The notes below the pieces were generated by a model. It was not told the origin of the DNA and made no database searches. It saw nothing but the letters and a program-made list of their open reading frames with translations. This document shows, in pieces, positions 1 through 8,178 of a DNA stretch of 63,432 bases. The stretch lies in the NCBI GenBank assembly GCA_030615625.1, contig JAUWYX010000009.1, positions 1 through 63,432 on the forward strand, read 5' to 3'. The translations under genes and the position numbers were made by a program. The stretch is from Dehalococcoidia bacterium (GTDB taxonomy: Bacteria > Chloroflexota > Dehalococcoidia > GIF9 > AB-539-J10). Each line of letters opens with the position of its first letter. The first letter of the stretch is position 1.

Positions 1-192
1 CCGCGCAAATATAGTGGTCAAATCAGACTCAGAATTTCGCCTTCGCTTCATAAACTACTTACATATAGAGCTGAAACGGAAGGAATGAGCCTAAATCAAT
101 ATATGGCTACGGCACTGGCAACGTCAGTTGGTATAACCAAAGAGCCCACTCACTTGAGAGAGGCGAGAAAAAACACTCTGACAAAGGTGTAA
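1..192 (+). CDS. HicB-family antitoxin, C-terminal part (5' end outside window)
   Basis: The reading frame is open from base 1 to a TAA at 190-192 and encodes 63 residues. They match the C-terminal DNA-binding part of HicB-type antitoxins: a Ser-Gly-Gln-Ile-Arg-Leu-Arg strand, a 'Leu-His-Lys-Leu-Leu' helix and the 'Gly-Met-Ser-Leu-Asn-Gln-Tyr' ribbon-helix-helix signature. HicB normally neutralises the HicA mRNA interferase. The N-terminal half and any hicA partner lie left of the window. A REP-like repeat starts 2 bp after the stop. Family is fairly sure; pairing with a toxin cannot be checked here. Confidence 0.75.
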   Translation, partial: PRKYSGQIRLRISPSLHKLLTYRAETEGMSLNQYMATALATSVGITKEPTHLREARKNTLTKV

Positions 193-194
193 GA

Positions 195-256
195 ATTCCA
201 GGGACACCATATCAATCAGGCCTACCACAAATCAGGTATTATTTCCCCAGAATACC
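195..256. repeat. REP-like palindromic repeat, copy 1
   Basis: 62-bp element. The left arm is close to ATTCCAGGGACACCATACC and the right arm close to GGTATTATGTCCCCAGAAT, which are imperfect inverted repeats (about 15 of 19 positions pair). They flank a core containing AGGCCT and a repeated AATCAGG. It begins 2 bp after the HicB-like stop codon. Confidence 0.9.
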
Positions 257-286
257 GATCACTGACGATGCACACGGGGGTTTGGC

Positions 287-1144
287 TCAACGTCTTCGCC
301 TCCGTCTGAGCAACGACGTACACCACAATAAACCAATTACGATGAAAAAAAGATACGGTCGGTAGGTGAATCCCTCGCCGATTCCGGTGACCGCTATCGC
401 CGGGGCGGGGGGTGGTCTTAATGGAGCTACTGCTTCGGCAGGTATTTCGTAAGCAGGTATCTCGGCAGAAATTTCGTAGGCGGCCACTTCGGTACCGAGA
501 TGCTGCTCAGGCACCCAACCCAGCGGGTTGTTTCTGCCAGTAGCCTCTGCCCAGACCCATCCTGGCTCACCTTCCAGCTCAAAGAAAGCCGTTGCCTTGT
601 TATATTCAGGTAGATAAACCAATACCGAAGTGTGCCCTGAGACAAGCACTATGGCTGAGCGAAATCCAGCAGCTCTATACATAACCGCCAATAACACCGC
701 CATATCTTCACAGTCACCCTCCCCAATTCCATCCTCCACAATAGTCATCGCCAGTTCGTCGGCATTCTGGGCAAACTCTTCACTTCCAGTTTGCTGCTCT
801 ACATCAGGGGTATATTCCACCCTATCACGAACAAAATGAAATACCGCCTCTGCCCTCCGTAGTGGGTCTGGATATTCATTGGCAATCTGCTCACCCAGGC
901 TATAGGCTACGTTAGCCTGTTCCCCCAGGCTTTGGAAGGCTATAACCGGACGAAACCCTGTGTCAGTTATTTGATAAAAGCCATCTTCACCAAAGGCCGT
1001 GGTTCTACATATCTCCCAGTCGTCAAAGATATTGCTGCCTATCTCGTAGAAACCTTCAGACGGAAATGCCGAGGCATAACCAGCAGTCGCCACCGCAGCT
1101 AATAAGACAACTATTAAACCTAGTAAAACCCAGGCTCTCTTCAT
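287..1144 (-). CDS. Secreted, membrane-anchored transglutaminase-like protein
   Basis: 285 residues. An N-terminal hydrophobic signal or anchor (residues 5-26) is followed by a transglutaminase-like cysteine-protease fold: 'Gly-Asp-Cys-Glu-Asp-Met-Ala' carries the likely catalytic Cys, 'Gly-His-Thr-Ser-Val-Leu-Val' the His and 'Trp-Val-Trp-Ala-Glu-Ala-Thr' the acidic region. A Pro/Ala-rich linker leads to a C-terminal membrane helix and a run of arginines, so the domain probably sits outside the cell, tethered at its C-terminus. Its ATG overlaps the stop of the upstream DUF350 gene by 4 bp (ATGA), implying translational coupling. Substrate unknown. Confidence 0.75.
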   Translation of the reverse strand: MKRAWVLLGLIVVLLAAVATAGYASAFPSEGFYEIGSNIFDDWEICRTTAFGEDGFYQITDTGFRPVIAFQSLGEQANVAYSLGEQIANEYPDPLRRAEAVFHFVRDRVEYTPDVEQQTGSEEFAQNADELAMTIVEDGIGEGDCEDMAVLLAVMYRAAGFRSAIVLVSGHTSVLVYLPEYNKATAFFELEGEPGWVWAEATGRNNPLGWVPEQHLGTEVAAYEISAEIPAYEIPAEAVAPLRPPPAPAIAVTGIGEGFTYRPYLFFIVIGLLWCTSLLRRRRRR

Positions 1145-1626
1145 AACGGTCCGGTCAGTGACGCATGGAGTATTAAGCCAAAGAAGACGAGATAGCCAAA
1201 GATATGTAGCCCTGCAGCCACCGGGCTTTCGTTAATACGGCCAAACGGCATTTTAGGCGTTAGCTTGTCCACGATATAGAATAGGGCCACTCCAAGAAGT
1301 AAGCTTATCGCAAAGCTCATAGCTAGTAACCCCCACGTCCTGAAGTCGAAGATGTACCACACTATTGGAGCTGTGACCGCAGTCAGTGCGGTAATAGCGC
1401 CGTGGATAACAAGACCAATCAAGATGAAGAAGCCGGCCATGAACAACCCGATAGCCACCGGGCTCTCGCCTATCCGCTCGCGATAAAGGACATGAGGGAT
1501 AAGAGCATCTAGTGCTCTGACTCCAAGCCACGCCAGAAGAGCAGAGACGAAAACCAGCAACACAACCTTAGCTAACCATATCAAAACAATTACCCAGAAA
1601 GGGACGCCTAAACCTAACTCTGGCAT
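1141..1626 (-). CDS. DUF350-like integral membrane protein
   Basis: 161 residues with four or five hydrophobic helices and two similar halves, each containing an 'Glu-Ser-Pro-Val-Ala' plus 'Gly-Leu' helix start (around residues 54-75 and 132-155). This arrangement is typical of the DUF350 (UPF0719) family, whose function is not established. A strong GGAGG ribosome-binding site lies just upstream of the ATG. It is the first gene of a two-gene unit with the transglutaminase-like protein, so the two may work together at the membrane. Confidence 0.65.
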   Translation of the reverse strand: MPELGLGVPFWVIVLIWLAKVVLLVFVSALLAWLGVRALDALIPHVLYRERIGESPVAIGLFMAGFFILIGLVIHGAITALTAVTAPIVWYIFDFRTWGLLAMSFAISLLLGVALFYIVDKLTPKMPFGRINESPVAAGLHIFGYLVFFGLILHASLTGPL

Positions 1627-1947
1627 ATTAGTGCCTCCTTATTGTTCATATTCGATTAATGGTAATGGCGTAACATGGGTTTCAACAACGGCCAATGGTT
1701 ATGTATAGTCTACAAAAACAGTGCATTTTTTCGCAGAATTATGGGACATTTCATAGTTCCGAGTACCACCCGCTTACAGCGCTATTCTATTATAGTATAG
1801 CATTTCCTGCGAATGCCAGGGACACCATACCAATTAGGCCTAATGTACCCAGAATACCCGGCTCATTCGGAGTATAATAGGTTGAAAAACCAAAGCACAG
1901 GTATATATAATTTTCACAGCATAATAATCAAACAGAGGTATATAAGC
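1627..1947. other. Intergenic region with truncated repeat
   Basis: This 321-bp spacer lies between the divergent DUF350 and haloalkane dehalogenase genes. It holds the internally deleted REP-like copy at 1813-1858 and AT-rich stretches (around 1790-1800 and 1873-1880) that could contain promoters, but no convincing -35/-10 pair was found. No gene is seen. Confidence 0.6.
1813..1858. repeat. REP-like palindromic repeat, copy 2 (internally deleted)
   Basis: Same left arm as the other copies and the terminal CCCAGAATACC, but about 16 bp are missing between the AGGCCTA core and the right arm. This copy can no longer form the full hairpin. Confidence 0.8.
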
Positions 1948-2844
1948 ATGCCAGTTATCCGTACGCCAGATGAACGTTTTTCCAAATTGCCTGATTTCCC
2001 TTTTGCCCCACACTATATTGAAGTTAACGGATTGCGCATACATTATGTGGATGAAGGCAAAGGAGAGACCATACTCTGTTTGCATGGCGAGCCCTCATGG
2101 TCATTTCTATACCGTAAAATGATTGCCTCTATGTCAAAGCAGCACCGTGTTATAGCTATGGACTTTATCGGCTTTGGCCGGTCTGATAAGTTCACCGAGC
2201 GGGAGGCGTATACCTTTAAGATGCATCTGGACACGCTGATGGGCTTTATAAAGGCGATGAACCTTGAGCAGATAACTGTTGTGGTGCAGGATTGGGGTGG
2301 GTTGATTGGTCTGGCTGCGGTCGCTCATATGTCGGAACGTTTTGCCAGGCTGGTTATCATGAACACCGGCCTGCCCACAGGTAAGGGAAAGCCCAGCGAA
2401 GCTTTTCTGGCATGGCGTAATTATGCTGAGAGTCATCCTGATTTACAGGTCGGGCAATCGATGCTTGGCGGCGTTGCTCACCCCGAGAGGCTTACAAAGG
2501 AAATCATCGCCGCTTATGAAGCGCCGTTTCCGGACGTTACATATAAGGCTGGGGCTGCCGTATGGCCACTACTCGTCCCCATTAGCCCTGAAGGCCCTGC
2601 TTCTGCTGAAATGCGGCATGCTCGCGAGGTTCTGTCAGGATGGGACAAGCCGGCCCTGGTCATGTTTTCAGATAAAGACCCTATTACAGGTGGCGGTGAC
2701 AAATTCTTTCGCTCTCTTATACCTACAGCCAAAGACCAGCCGGAGATTATAATCAAGGACACCGGTCACTTTCTTCAGGAAGAGAAAGGCGAGGAAATAT
2801 CTCAGCATATACTGGATTTCATAAGCAGAACGCCTGTTGCCTAG
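1948..2844 (+). CDS. Haloalkane dehalogenase (alpha/beta hydrolase)
   Basis: 298 residues from the ATG at 1948, chosen because AGAGGT lies 9 nt upstream and the family begins near here; the frame stays open upstream into the repeat. Family hallmarks are the oxyanion motif 'His-Gly-Glu-Pro-Ser-Trp' (46-51), nucleophile Asp115 followed by halide-binding Trp116 in 'Gln-Asp-Trp-Gly-Gly', second halide Trp156, catalytic acid Asp242 and His274 in 'Gly-His-Phe'. The arrangement follows the DhlA-type subfamily (acid after strand 7). Such enzymes hydrolyse carbon-halogen bonds to an alcohol plus halide in the cytoplasm. It is a single gene between two REP-like elements; its real substrate is unknown. 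Confidence 0.88.
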   Translation: MPVIRTPDERFSKLPDFPFAPHYIEVNGLRIHYVDEGKGETILCLHGEPSWSFLYRKMIASMSKQHRVIAMDFIGFGRSDKFTEREAYTFKMHLDTLMGFIKAMNLEQITVVVQDWGGLIGLAAVAHMSERFARLVIMNTGLPTGKGKPSEAFLAWRNYAESHPDLQVGQSMLGGVAHPERLTKEIIAAYEAPFPDVTYKAGAAVWPLLVPISPEGPASAEMRHAREVLSGWDKPALVMFSDKDPITGGGDKFFRSLIPTAKDQPEIIIKDTGHFLQEEKGEEISQHILDFISRTPVA

Positions 2845-2873
2845 TATTTCGGCAGGTCTTATAGACTAGGTCA

Positions 2874-2935
2874 ATTCCAGGAACACCATACCGATCAGGC
2901 CTACTACAAATCAGGTATTATGTCCCCGGAATTCC
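2874..2935. repeat. REP-like palindromic repeat, copy 3
   Basis: Full-length copy with small changes (GGAACACC in the left arm, GGAATTCC at the right end). It lies between the convergent haloalkane dehalogenase and AMP-ligase genes. Confidence 0.9.
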
Positions 2936-2982
2936 GTACTGGACAGCACAAAACATCTCGGTCGGCCGTCTCAGTCTCCCTT

Positions 2983-4476
2983 TCAGCTTTCCTTTATGCC
3001 GCTGAGTAGTCTCCGGTCTATCTGGCCCGACCCGGTTCTAGGCAGGCCGTCAACAAACTTGATTTGTTTGGGCACTTTATAATCGGATAAGTTCTGGCGG
3101 CAAAAATCGCGTATTTCGTCCGCCGTAGCGATTTGTCCTTCCTTAAGCACTATGAAAGCTGTGGGTATTTGCCCTTTGTAATCATCAAGGACACCGACAC
3201 AGGCTGTTTCGGCTACCGCGGGATGCCTCAGGAGAACTTCTTCAACTGTCGCGGGGAGAATTTTGACTCCCCCCGAGGGCACTATAATAGATGATGTCTT
3301 TTCTATATACTCTAGATAGCCGTCCTCATCCAGCCTGACCAGATCGCCGGTATGAAACCAACCATCTTTGATAACTTGGGATGTGAGTCCAGGCGACTTG
3401 TAGTATTCTTTCATCATCCAGGGGGCTCTGGCAACGGCCTCCCCTACGCTGCCCCGGGTTACTTCCTTGCCGTTGTTATCCAGCACCCTAAGCTCAGACA
3501 AAGGCCTTCCTGCGGTGCCCAATTTGCGGTCATGGATAGCACCCAGAGTGACGATTATTAACTCCGTGAGTCCATATATTTCGCACGCAGTTAAGCCGAA
3601 CTTATTCTCAAGCATCTCCATAAAATGAGCTGAGGATTTTGCCCCGGAAGAAAGCGCCACCCTTAATGAACTAAGGTCATAGCTCTTAATCGTGTCTTCG
3701 TCTATCCTGGCTAAGGCATTAAAGCTAGCCGGGACGCCTACAAACATGGTTACTTTTTCCCGCTCTACAGTCTCCAGGACATTCTTTAGACTGAAATGAG
3801 GGAGGATTACCATAGTGGCTCCCTTCATAATGGGCGTGAGAACAATCATCCCAAATCCCAGAAGGTAGTTAAAAGGAATCAATCCTAAAACAACATCGTC
3901 TCTCTCCAGTTCCAGTCTTGGCACCATTTCGAGTAGGACTGACATGAACGATGCGTGGGTATGCACTATGCCTTTTTGCTTCCCCAGCACACCCAGGGTG
4001 TGAAAAACGATAGCTTCATCCTCGTCCTCTATATCAACAGAGGGTGATACAGGGGAACTACTACCCACCATCCCATTGTAAGGGTCTGTACCGATTTCAA
4101 GGACCTGTTTCAGCAGGGGGATATTGGGTAAAACTGAAGACAGCAAGGGGGAGAATCTTTCTTCGGTAATTAAGATTTTGGAGTCAGAGTCACGGAGTAG
4201 AGGCTCAAGTTCGGGCGCCTTAGCTCTGGTATCGAGGAGCACAGCCACAGCTCCAGCTTTAAGCACTCCAAAACAATTGATGACCCACTCAGGGGTACGA
4301 GACATCAGAATGGCTACATGGTCGCCCTTCTTTATTCCTAGACTTATAAGAGCGTTGGCTACCCTGTTAGAAGTCTCATCCAGTTCCCGATAGCTAACTC
4401 TTCGAGAGCCAAGGGCGATAGCCGTTTGATGTGGCATCTCGCTGGCAATTCTTTCTAGCATTTGTTTGAGATTCAT
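2983..4476 (-). CDS. AMP-dependent acyl-CoA synthetase-like protein, catalytic motifs altered
   Basis: 497 residues of the ANL adenylating superfamily. Recognisable are 'Tyr-Gly-Leu-Thr-Glu' (A5), 'Gly-Trp-Phe-His-Thr-Gly-Asp' (A7) and the C-terminal lid. The Ser/Thr/Gly-rich phosphate-binding loop is degenerate (residues about 159-169, reading Leu-Gly-Val-Leu-Gly-Lys-Gln-Lys-Gly), and the usual catalytic Lys of the 'Thr-Gly-Lys' A10 motif is Gln485. It is therefore either a weak or specialised adenylase or a non-catalytic acyl-binding relative. The GGAGGAGA ribosome-binding site supports the ATG start. It stands alone, divergent from the methyltransferase and flanked by repeats. Confidence 0.8.
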   Translation of the reverse strand: MNLKQMLERIASEMPHQTAIALGSRRVSYRELDETSNRVANALISLGIKKGDHVAILMSRTPEWVINCFGVLKAGAVAVLLDTRAKAPELEPLLRDSDSKILITEERFSPLLSSVLPNIPLLKQVLEIGTDPYNGMVGSSSPVSPSVDIEDEDEAIVFHTLGVLGKQKGIVHTHASFMSVLLEMVPRLELERDDVVLGLIPFNYLLGFGMIVLTPIMKGATMVILPHFSLKNVLETVEREKVTMFVGVPASFNALARIDEDTIKSYDLSSLRVALSSGAKSSAHFMEMLENKFGLTACEIYGLTELIIVTLGAIHDRKLGTAGRPLSELRVLDNNGKEVTRGSVGEAVARAPWMMKEYYKSPGLTSQVIKDGWFHTGDLVRLDEDGYLEYIEKTSSIIVPSGGVKILPATVEEVLLRHPAVAETACVGVLDDYKGQIPTAFIVLKEGQIATADEIRDFCRQNLSDYKVPKQIKFVDGLPRTGSGQIDRRLLSGIKES

Positions 4477-4544
4477 TGTCTCCTCCAGGACTTGACCAGT
4501 TTGAAGTAAGATTATGAGCTAATTTGTTGTTTCCTGTCAATGGA

Positions 4545-4606
4545 ATCCCAGGGACATCATACCAATCAGGCCTACTGCAAATCAGGTATTATGTCCCCAG
4601 AATACC
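4545..4606. repeat. REP-like palindromic repeat, copy 4 (overlaps a coding 5' end)
   Basis: Full-length copy. It is open in the frame of the downstream methyltransferase gene, and both in-frame ATG codons upstream of the conserved domain (4540 and 4591) lie at or in it. Confidence 0.9.
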
Positions 4607-5346
4607 TTCGGGGATATGATAAACTTGGGTCAGAAGACGTGAATAGAGAAAATGAGTCAAGGGCACCCGGCATACTTCCGGTCCCCCGAACTAAAGAGGA
4701 AGCTAAGCAAGTCTATGACAGGCTCAGCAAGTTTTATGACTACACACTGGGGCTGTTGGGGCGAAAGTATTCGGAAATGGCGTTGGAGCGCATATCAGTT
4801 GTAGAAGGGGAGACGGTACTGGAAATTGGTTTTGGCACCGGGCATTGCCTGAAGTGGATAGCAAAACTCGTTGGCCCGGCGGGAAAAGTTTATGGCATTG
4901 ATATTTCCCCGGAAATGATAGAAAAAACGAAGAAAAGGCTGGAGAAGGAGGGAGTGGCAAATAGAGCGGAGCTATGCTGCGGGGATGCAACGTGTCTGCC
5001 TTTTAATGAGAGCGCCTTCGATGCGGTTTTCATGAGCTTTACCCTTGAGGTTTTTGACACGCCTGAGATTCCCAGGGTGCTTGCCCGGATAAAGAAGGTG
5101 CTAAAGCCGGGCGGAAGGCTGGGGATTGTTGACATGTCAAAAGAGAACGGGAAGTCCGTATTTCTGAAGGTGTATGAGTGGATACACAACAAATGTCCCA
5201 AATACATTGGCTCCAGACCAATCTATGCTGAGCAATGCCTGATTGACGCAGGATATCAGATAAAAAGCAAAGAAAAAATTAAAATATTCCGATTACCCGC
5301 CGAGATTATCGTCGCCATCAAGGCAATGCCCGGCAATGCCGTTTAG
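4591..5346 (+). CDS. Class I SAM-dependent methyltransferase (UbiE-like)
   Basis: Rossmann-fold methyltransferase. Motif I is 'Val-Leu-Glu-Ile-Gly-Phe-Gly-Thr-Gly', followed by 'Tyr-Gly-Ile-Asp-Ile-Ser' (motif II), 'Gly-Asp-Ala-Thr-Cys-Leu-Pro-Phe' and 'Leu-Lys-Pro-Gly-Gly-Arg'. The pattern resembles UbiE/MenG-type small-molecule methyltransferases, but the substrate is unknown. The start is uncertain: an ATG at 4540 (268 residues) and one at 4591 (251 residues, weak AGGT upstream) both fall in a REP-like repeat, and a GTG at 4639 lies just after it. The repeat may have replaced or extended the original 5' end. Confidence 0.75.
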   Translation: MSPEYLRGYDKLGSEDVNRENESRAPGILPVPRTKEEAKQVYDRLSKFYDYTLGLLGRKYSEMALERISVVEGETVLEIGFGTGHCLKWIAKLVGPAGKVYGIDISPEMIEKTKKRLEKEGVANRAELCCGDATCLPFNESAFDAVFMSFTLEVFDTPEIPRVLARIKKVLKPGGRLGIVDMSKENGKSVFLKVYEWIHNKCPKYIGSRPIYAEQCLIDAGYQIKSKEKIKIFRLPAEIIVAIKAMPGNAV

Positions 5347-5552
5347 TGCTGCGGATTGCCCGCCGGGATTTAACTTCATCGGGCAACTAACAGAGACCGG
5401 TCGCCTTTAAGAAGACCAGCGCTCCGCGACACCAAAACTGGGATAACCAGTTCCGGGTCATCGGTGAGCGGAAAGTTGACAGCACCAAGTCAGCCGTCTA
5501 AAGTGTAAGTCAGTGAGTTGTGCCACGTTCACTCACGGTGCTCTTAGCGTCT

Positions 5553-6575
5553 ATGGAACCAGGATATGTTACGCTATACCACTCTGGCGAATTGGAGCGT
5601 CGTGCGCAAGCACTTGAGGCTCGATTAGCCTCCTGCGATATCTGCCCCAGGGAGTGTCGGGTCAATAGATTACAGAACGAACCGGGCTATTGCCATTCAG
5701 GTCGTCTGCCCATAGTCTCGGCGGTCTGCGCTCATCGAGGTGAGGAGCCAGCTATTTCAGGAACCAGAGGGTCAGGGACGGTCTTCTTGGGCAATTGTAA
5801 TATGCGATGCGTTTATTGTCAGAACTACCAGATAAGTCAGAACTGGGAAAAGCAAAAATCAAAGGAAATGGACTGCCACACCCTGGCTGAAAGGATGCTC
5901 TACCTTCAGGATGAACTGGGCTGCCACAATATCAATTTCGTTTCGCCATCCCATTTTGTTCCCCACTTCTTCCGGGCAGTTGTGGAAGCGGTGCCCATGG
6001 GGCTTCGAGTGCCGCTGGTTTACAACAGTAGTGGCTATGATTCTATCGCTTCTCTGAAAGAGCTTGACGGTGTAATAAGTATCTACTTGCCTGATTTGAG
6101 ATATGCCTCTGACAAGTGGGCTAAGAAGTTCTCGCATGCCCCAGATTATGTAGCATGGGCTCGTCAGGCTATTAAAGAGATGTATCGACAGGTTGGAGAC
6201 CTGGTGGTAGATGAATCTGGCTTGGCACAAAAAGGATTGATAGTGCGTCATCTTATTCTGCCCAACGGTCTGGCAAGCAGTGAGGAATCGCTAACCTGGC
6301 TTGTTCGTGAGCTTTCTCCCACGGTGACGGTTAGCATAATGTCTCAATACATGCCGATGCACCGGGCGTCGCGAATACCACTGCTTTCTCGGAAGATCAC
6401 GGTTGATGAGCATGAAACGGTCCTCCAGCTACTAACTGACCTGGGAATAGAAAACGGCTGGGTGCAGGAAATGAGGGCAGCAGAAGAGTATCTCCCTGAT
6501 TTTGAACGAGAAGGTCACCCTTTCTCCCCGGCGAATTTCCGGGACGCCACGCCAATCAGGCCTACTACAAATTAG
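5553..6575 (+). CDS. Radical SAM protein, PflA/PflX-like
   Basis: 340 residues from ATG 5553. The frame also opens at a GTG at 5520, but family members begin near the ATG with 'Tyr-x-Ser-Gly-Glu-Leu-Glu-Arg-Arg'. A Cys pair ('Cys-Asp-Ile-Cys-Pro-Arg-Glu-Cys') precedes the radical-SAM cluster motif Cys-Asn-Met-Arg-Cys-Val-Tyr-Cys (CxxxCxxC), which binds [4Fe-4S] and SAM. Such pyruvate-formate-lyase-activase-like proteins act as glycyl-radical activases or AMMECR-associated proteins; no partner is nearby. The last dozen codons and the TAG stop come from REP-like copy 5, so the original C-terminus may be replaced. Confidence 0.8.
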   Translation: MEPGYVTLYHSGELERRAQALEARLASCDICPRECRVNRLQNEPGYCHSGRLPIVSAVCAHRGEEPAISGTRGSGTVFLGNCNMRCVYCQNYQISQNWEKQKSKEMDCHTLAERMLYLQDELGCHNINFVSPSHFVPHFFRAVVEAVPMGLRVPLVYNSSGYDSIASLKELDGVISIYLPDLRYASDKWAKKFSHAPDYVAWARQAIKEMYRQVGDLVVDESGLAQKGLIVRHLILPNGLASSEESLTWLVRELSPTVTVSIMSQYMPMHRASRIPLLSRKITVDEHETVLQLLTDLGIENGWVQEMRAAEEYLPDFEREGHPFSPANFRDATPIRPTTN

Positions 6576-6596
6576 GTATTATGTCCCCAGAATACC
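6535..6596. repeat. REP-like palindromic repeat, copy 5 (supplies a stop codon)
   Basis: Full-length copy beginning inside the radical-SAM reading frame. It contributes the terminal residues Phe-Arg-Asp-Ala-Thr-Pro-Ile-Arg-Pro-Thr-Thr-Asn and the stop at 6573-6575. Confidence 0.9.
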
Positions 6597-6668
6597 CCTT
6601 GCACCAAATTATAAGGCATGCTTAAATTGGAAAGGTAAAACAAAACATAAAAGGAGGTATTAATAACA

Positions 6669-7313
6669 ATGACAGCAAAAGCGTCGCCGACCCCGCCCGC
6701 GTATCCCGTTACTTTGATAATCGATTACCCGGACAGACCTCTTAATCGGTTAACCACGTTCTTCAGGATCTTCACATTAATTCCAATCGCTATTATTCTG
6801 GTTTTGGTAAGTGGTGGGAACTCTGATTGGAGTACAACGAATAGTTGGACCTGGCAATATGCTGCGGGAGGTATCTTGTTTCTGCCAATCTTACTCATGA
6901 TTCTTTTCCGGCAAAAGTATCCCAAGTGGTGGTTTGATTGGAATGTGGCATTGACTAAGTTCGGCACACGTGTTGCCACTTATGTTGGTCTCCTTACAGA
7001 TGTATACCCATCAACTGACGAAGAGCAGGCGGTTCACATTGAGATCCCATATCCAGACGTCCCGAAAGACCTTAACCGTTGGTTGCCACTAGTGAAGTGG
7101 TTTCTAGCTATCCCACATTACATCATCCTGGCCTGCCTGGTGATTGCAGCCTTCGTTTGCGTGGTGATAGCCTGGTTTGCCATCTTATTTACTACTCGCT
7201 ATCCTAGAGGTTTATTTGACTTCGTAGTTGGTGTATACCGATGGTCGCTGAGAGTAGCTGCATACGCTTTTTTGTTGACAACGGATCGGTATCCTCTCTT
7301 CAGTCTGACCTAG
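6669..7313 (+). CDS. DUF4389 membrane protein
   Basis: 214 residues. Two homologous halves each start with a 'Tyr-Pro' strand and an 'Asn-Arg' before a transmembrane helix ('Leu-Asn-Arg-Leu-Thr-Thr-Phe-Phe-Arg' and 'Leu-Asn-Arg-Trp-Leu-Pro-Leu'). The second ends with the DUF4389 signature 'Phe-Thr-Thr-Arg-Tyr-Pro-Arg-Gly-Leu-Phe-Asp-Phe' and 'Asp-Arg-Tyr-Pro-Leu-Phe'. About four membrane helices. Family function is unknown. A good AAAGGAGG ribosome-binding site precedes the ATG. It is a single gene bracketed by REP-like copies 5 and 6. Confidence 0.8.
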   Translation: MTAKASPTPPAYPVTLIIDYPDRPLNRLTTFFRIFTLIPIAIILVLVSGGNSDWSTTNSWTWQYAAGGILFLPILLMILFRQKYPKWWFDWNVALTKFGTRVATYVGLLTDVYPSTDEEQAVHIEIPYPDVPKDLNRWLPLVKWFLAIPHYIILACLVIAAFVCVVIAWFAILFTTRYPRGLFDFVVGVYRWSLRVAAYAFLLTTDRYPLFSLT

Positions 7314-7357
7314 ATTTACCTGGCCATATTAGGGAACACGTACCTTGGGTGAATGTG

Positions 7358-7418
7358 AATCCAGGGACACCATACCAATTAGGCCTACTACAAATTAGGT
7401 ATTATGTCCCCATAATAT
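7358..7418. repeat. REP-like palindromic repeat, copy 6
   Basis: Nearly full-length copy; the right end is altered (CCCCATAATAT). It lies between the DUF4389 and NAD(P)-binding genes, about 30 bp before the latter's start. Confidence 0.88.
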
Positions 7419-7449
7419 AACTTTGAAAGCATAAAGGGAGGTTACATTT

Positions 7450-8091
7450 ATGAGAGTAGCAATCATCGGAGCAAGCGGACAGATTGGAGCATTCATTCGC
7501 GATGAAGCACTGGCGCGGGGTCATCAGGTAACTGCGATTGTGCGCCACCCTGAGAAGATAACCGTGCGGAACCCGAGTCTTACCATCGTGAAAGCGGACG
7601 TTCTTAAAGATAAGGTCGACGAACTGGTGAAAGGTCATGATGCGGTCATAAGTGCCTACAATCCCGGCTGGAGCAATCCAGATATCTACAATGAGCAAAT
7701 CAAGGGTTATAAGGCGATTATCAGCGGGGTCAAGAAGTCGGGAATCAAAAGATTGCTGGTTGTCGGTGGGGCTGGAACTCTTGAAGTCGCCCCTGGTGTG
7801 CAGCTTATTGATACGGTGACTTTCCCGAAGCTGGTGAAAGACGGAGTGCTGGCAACCAGGGAAACACTTTACATGCTAAAAAAAGAAAAGGAACTTGAGT
7901 GGACATTCTTGAGTCCGCCATCCTCGATCGCCCCCGGAGAGCGGACGGGGCATTACCGAGTTGGGAAAGACCAGCTTCTTAAGAACGAAGAAGGCGAAAG
8001 CAAAATCTCCACGCAGGACTACGCCGTTGCCATGCTCGATGAACTTGAGCATCCGCAACACATTCGCGAACGATTCACTGTCGCTTACTGA
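7450..8091 (+). CDS. NAD(P)-binding oxidoreductase, NmrA/atypical SDR type
   Basis: 213 residues. An N-terminal Rossmann motif 'Ile-Gly-Ala-Ser-Gly-Gln-Ile-Gly' is followed by 'Val-Arg-His-Pro-Glu-Lys' after strand 2 (NADP phosphate contact) and 'Val-Val-Gly-Gly-Ala-Gly' mid-protein. It matches the NAD(P)H-binding COG2910-like group, whose physiological substrates are mostly unknown. GGGAGG lies 9 nt upstream of the ATG. A REP-like copy begins 6 bp after the stop. No functional link to neighbours is visible. Confidence 0.8.
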   Translation: MRVAIIGASGQIGAFIRDEALARGHQVTAIVRHPEKITVRNPSLTIVKADVLKDKVDELVKGHDAVISAYNPGWSNPDIYNEQIKGYKAIISGVKKSGIKRLLVVGGAGTLEVAPGVQLIDTVTFPKLVKDGVLATRETLYMLKKEKELEWTFLSPPSSIAPGERTGHYRVGKDQLLKNEEGESKISTQDYAVAMLDELEHPQHIRERFTVAY

Positions 8092-8097
8092 GGAGGA

Positions 8098-8161
8098 ATT
8101 CCAGGGACACCATACCAATTAGGTCTACTACAAATTAGGTATCATGTCCCCAGAATATACC
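8098..8161. repeat. REP-like palindromic repeat, copy 7
   Basis: Full-length copy (AGGTCT core variant) starting 6 bp after the NAD(P)-binding gene stop, between that gene and the convergent radical-SAM gene. Confidence 0.9.
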
Positions 8162-8178
8162 GTAAAATACTTTGTCTG

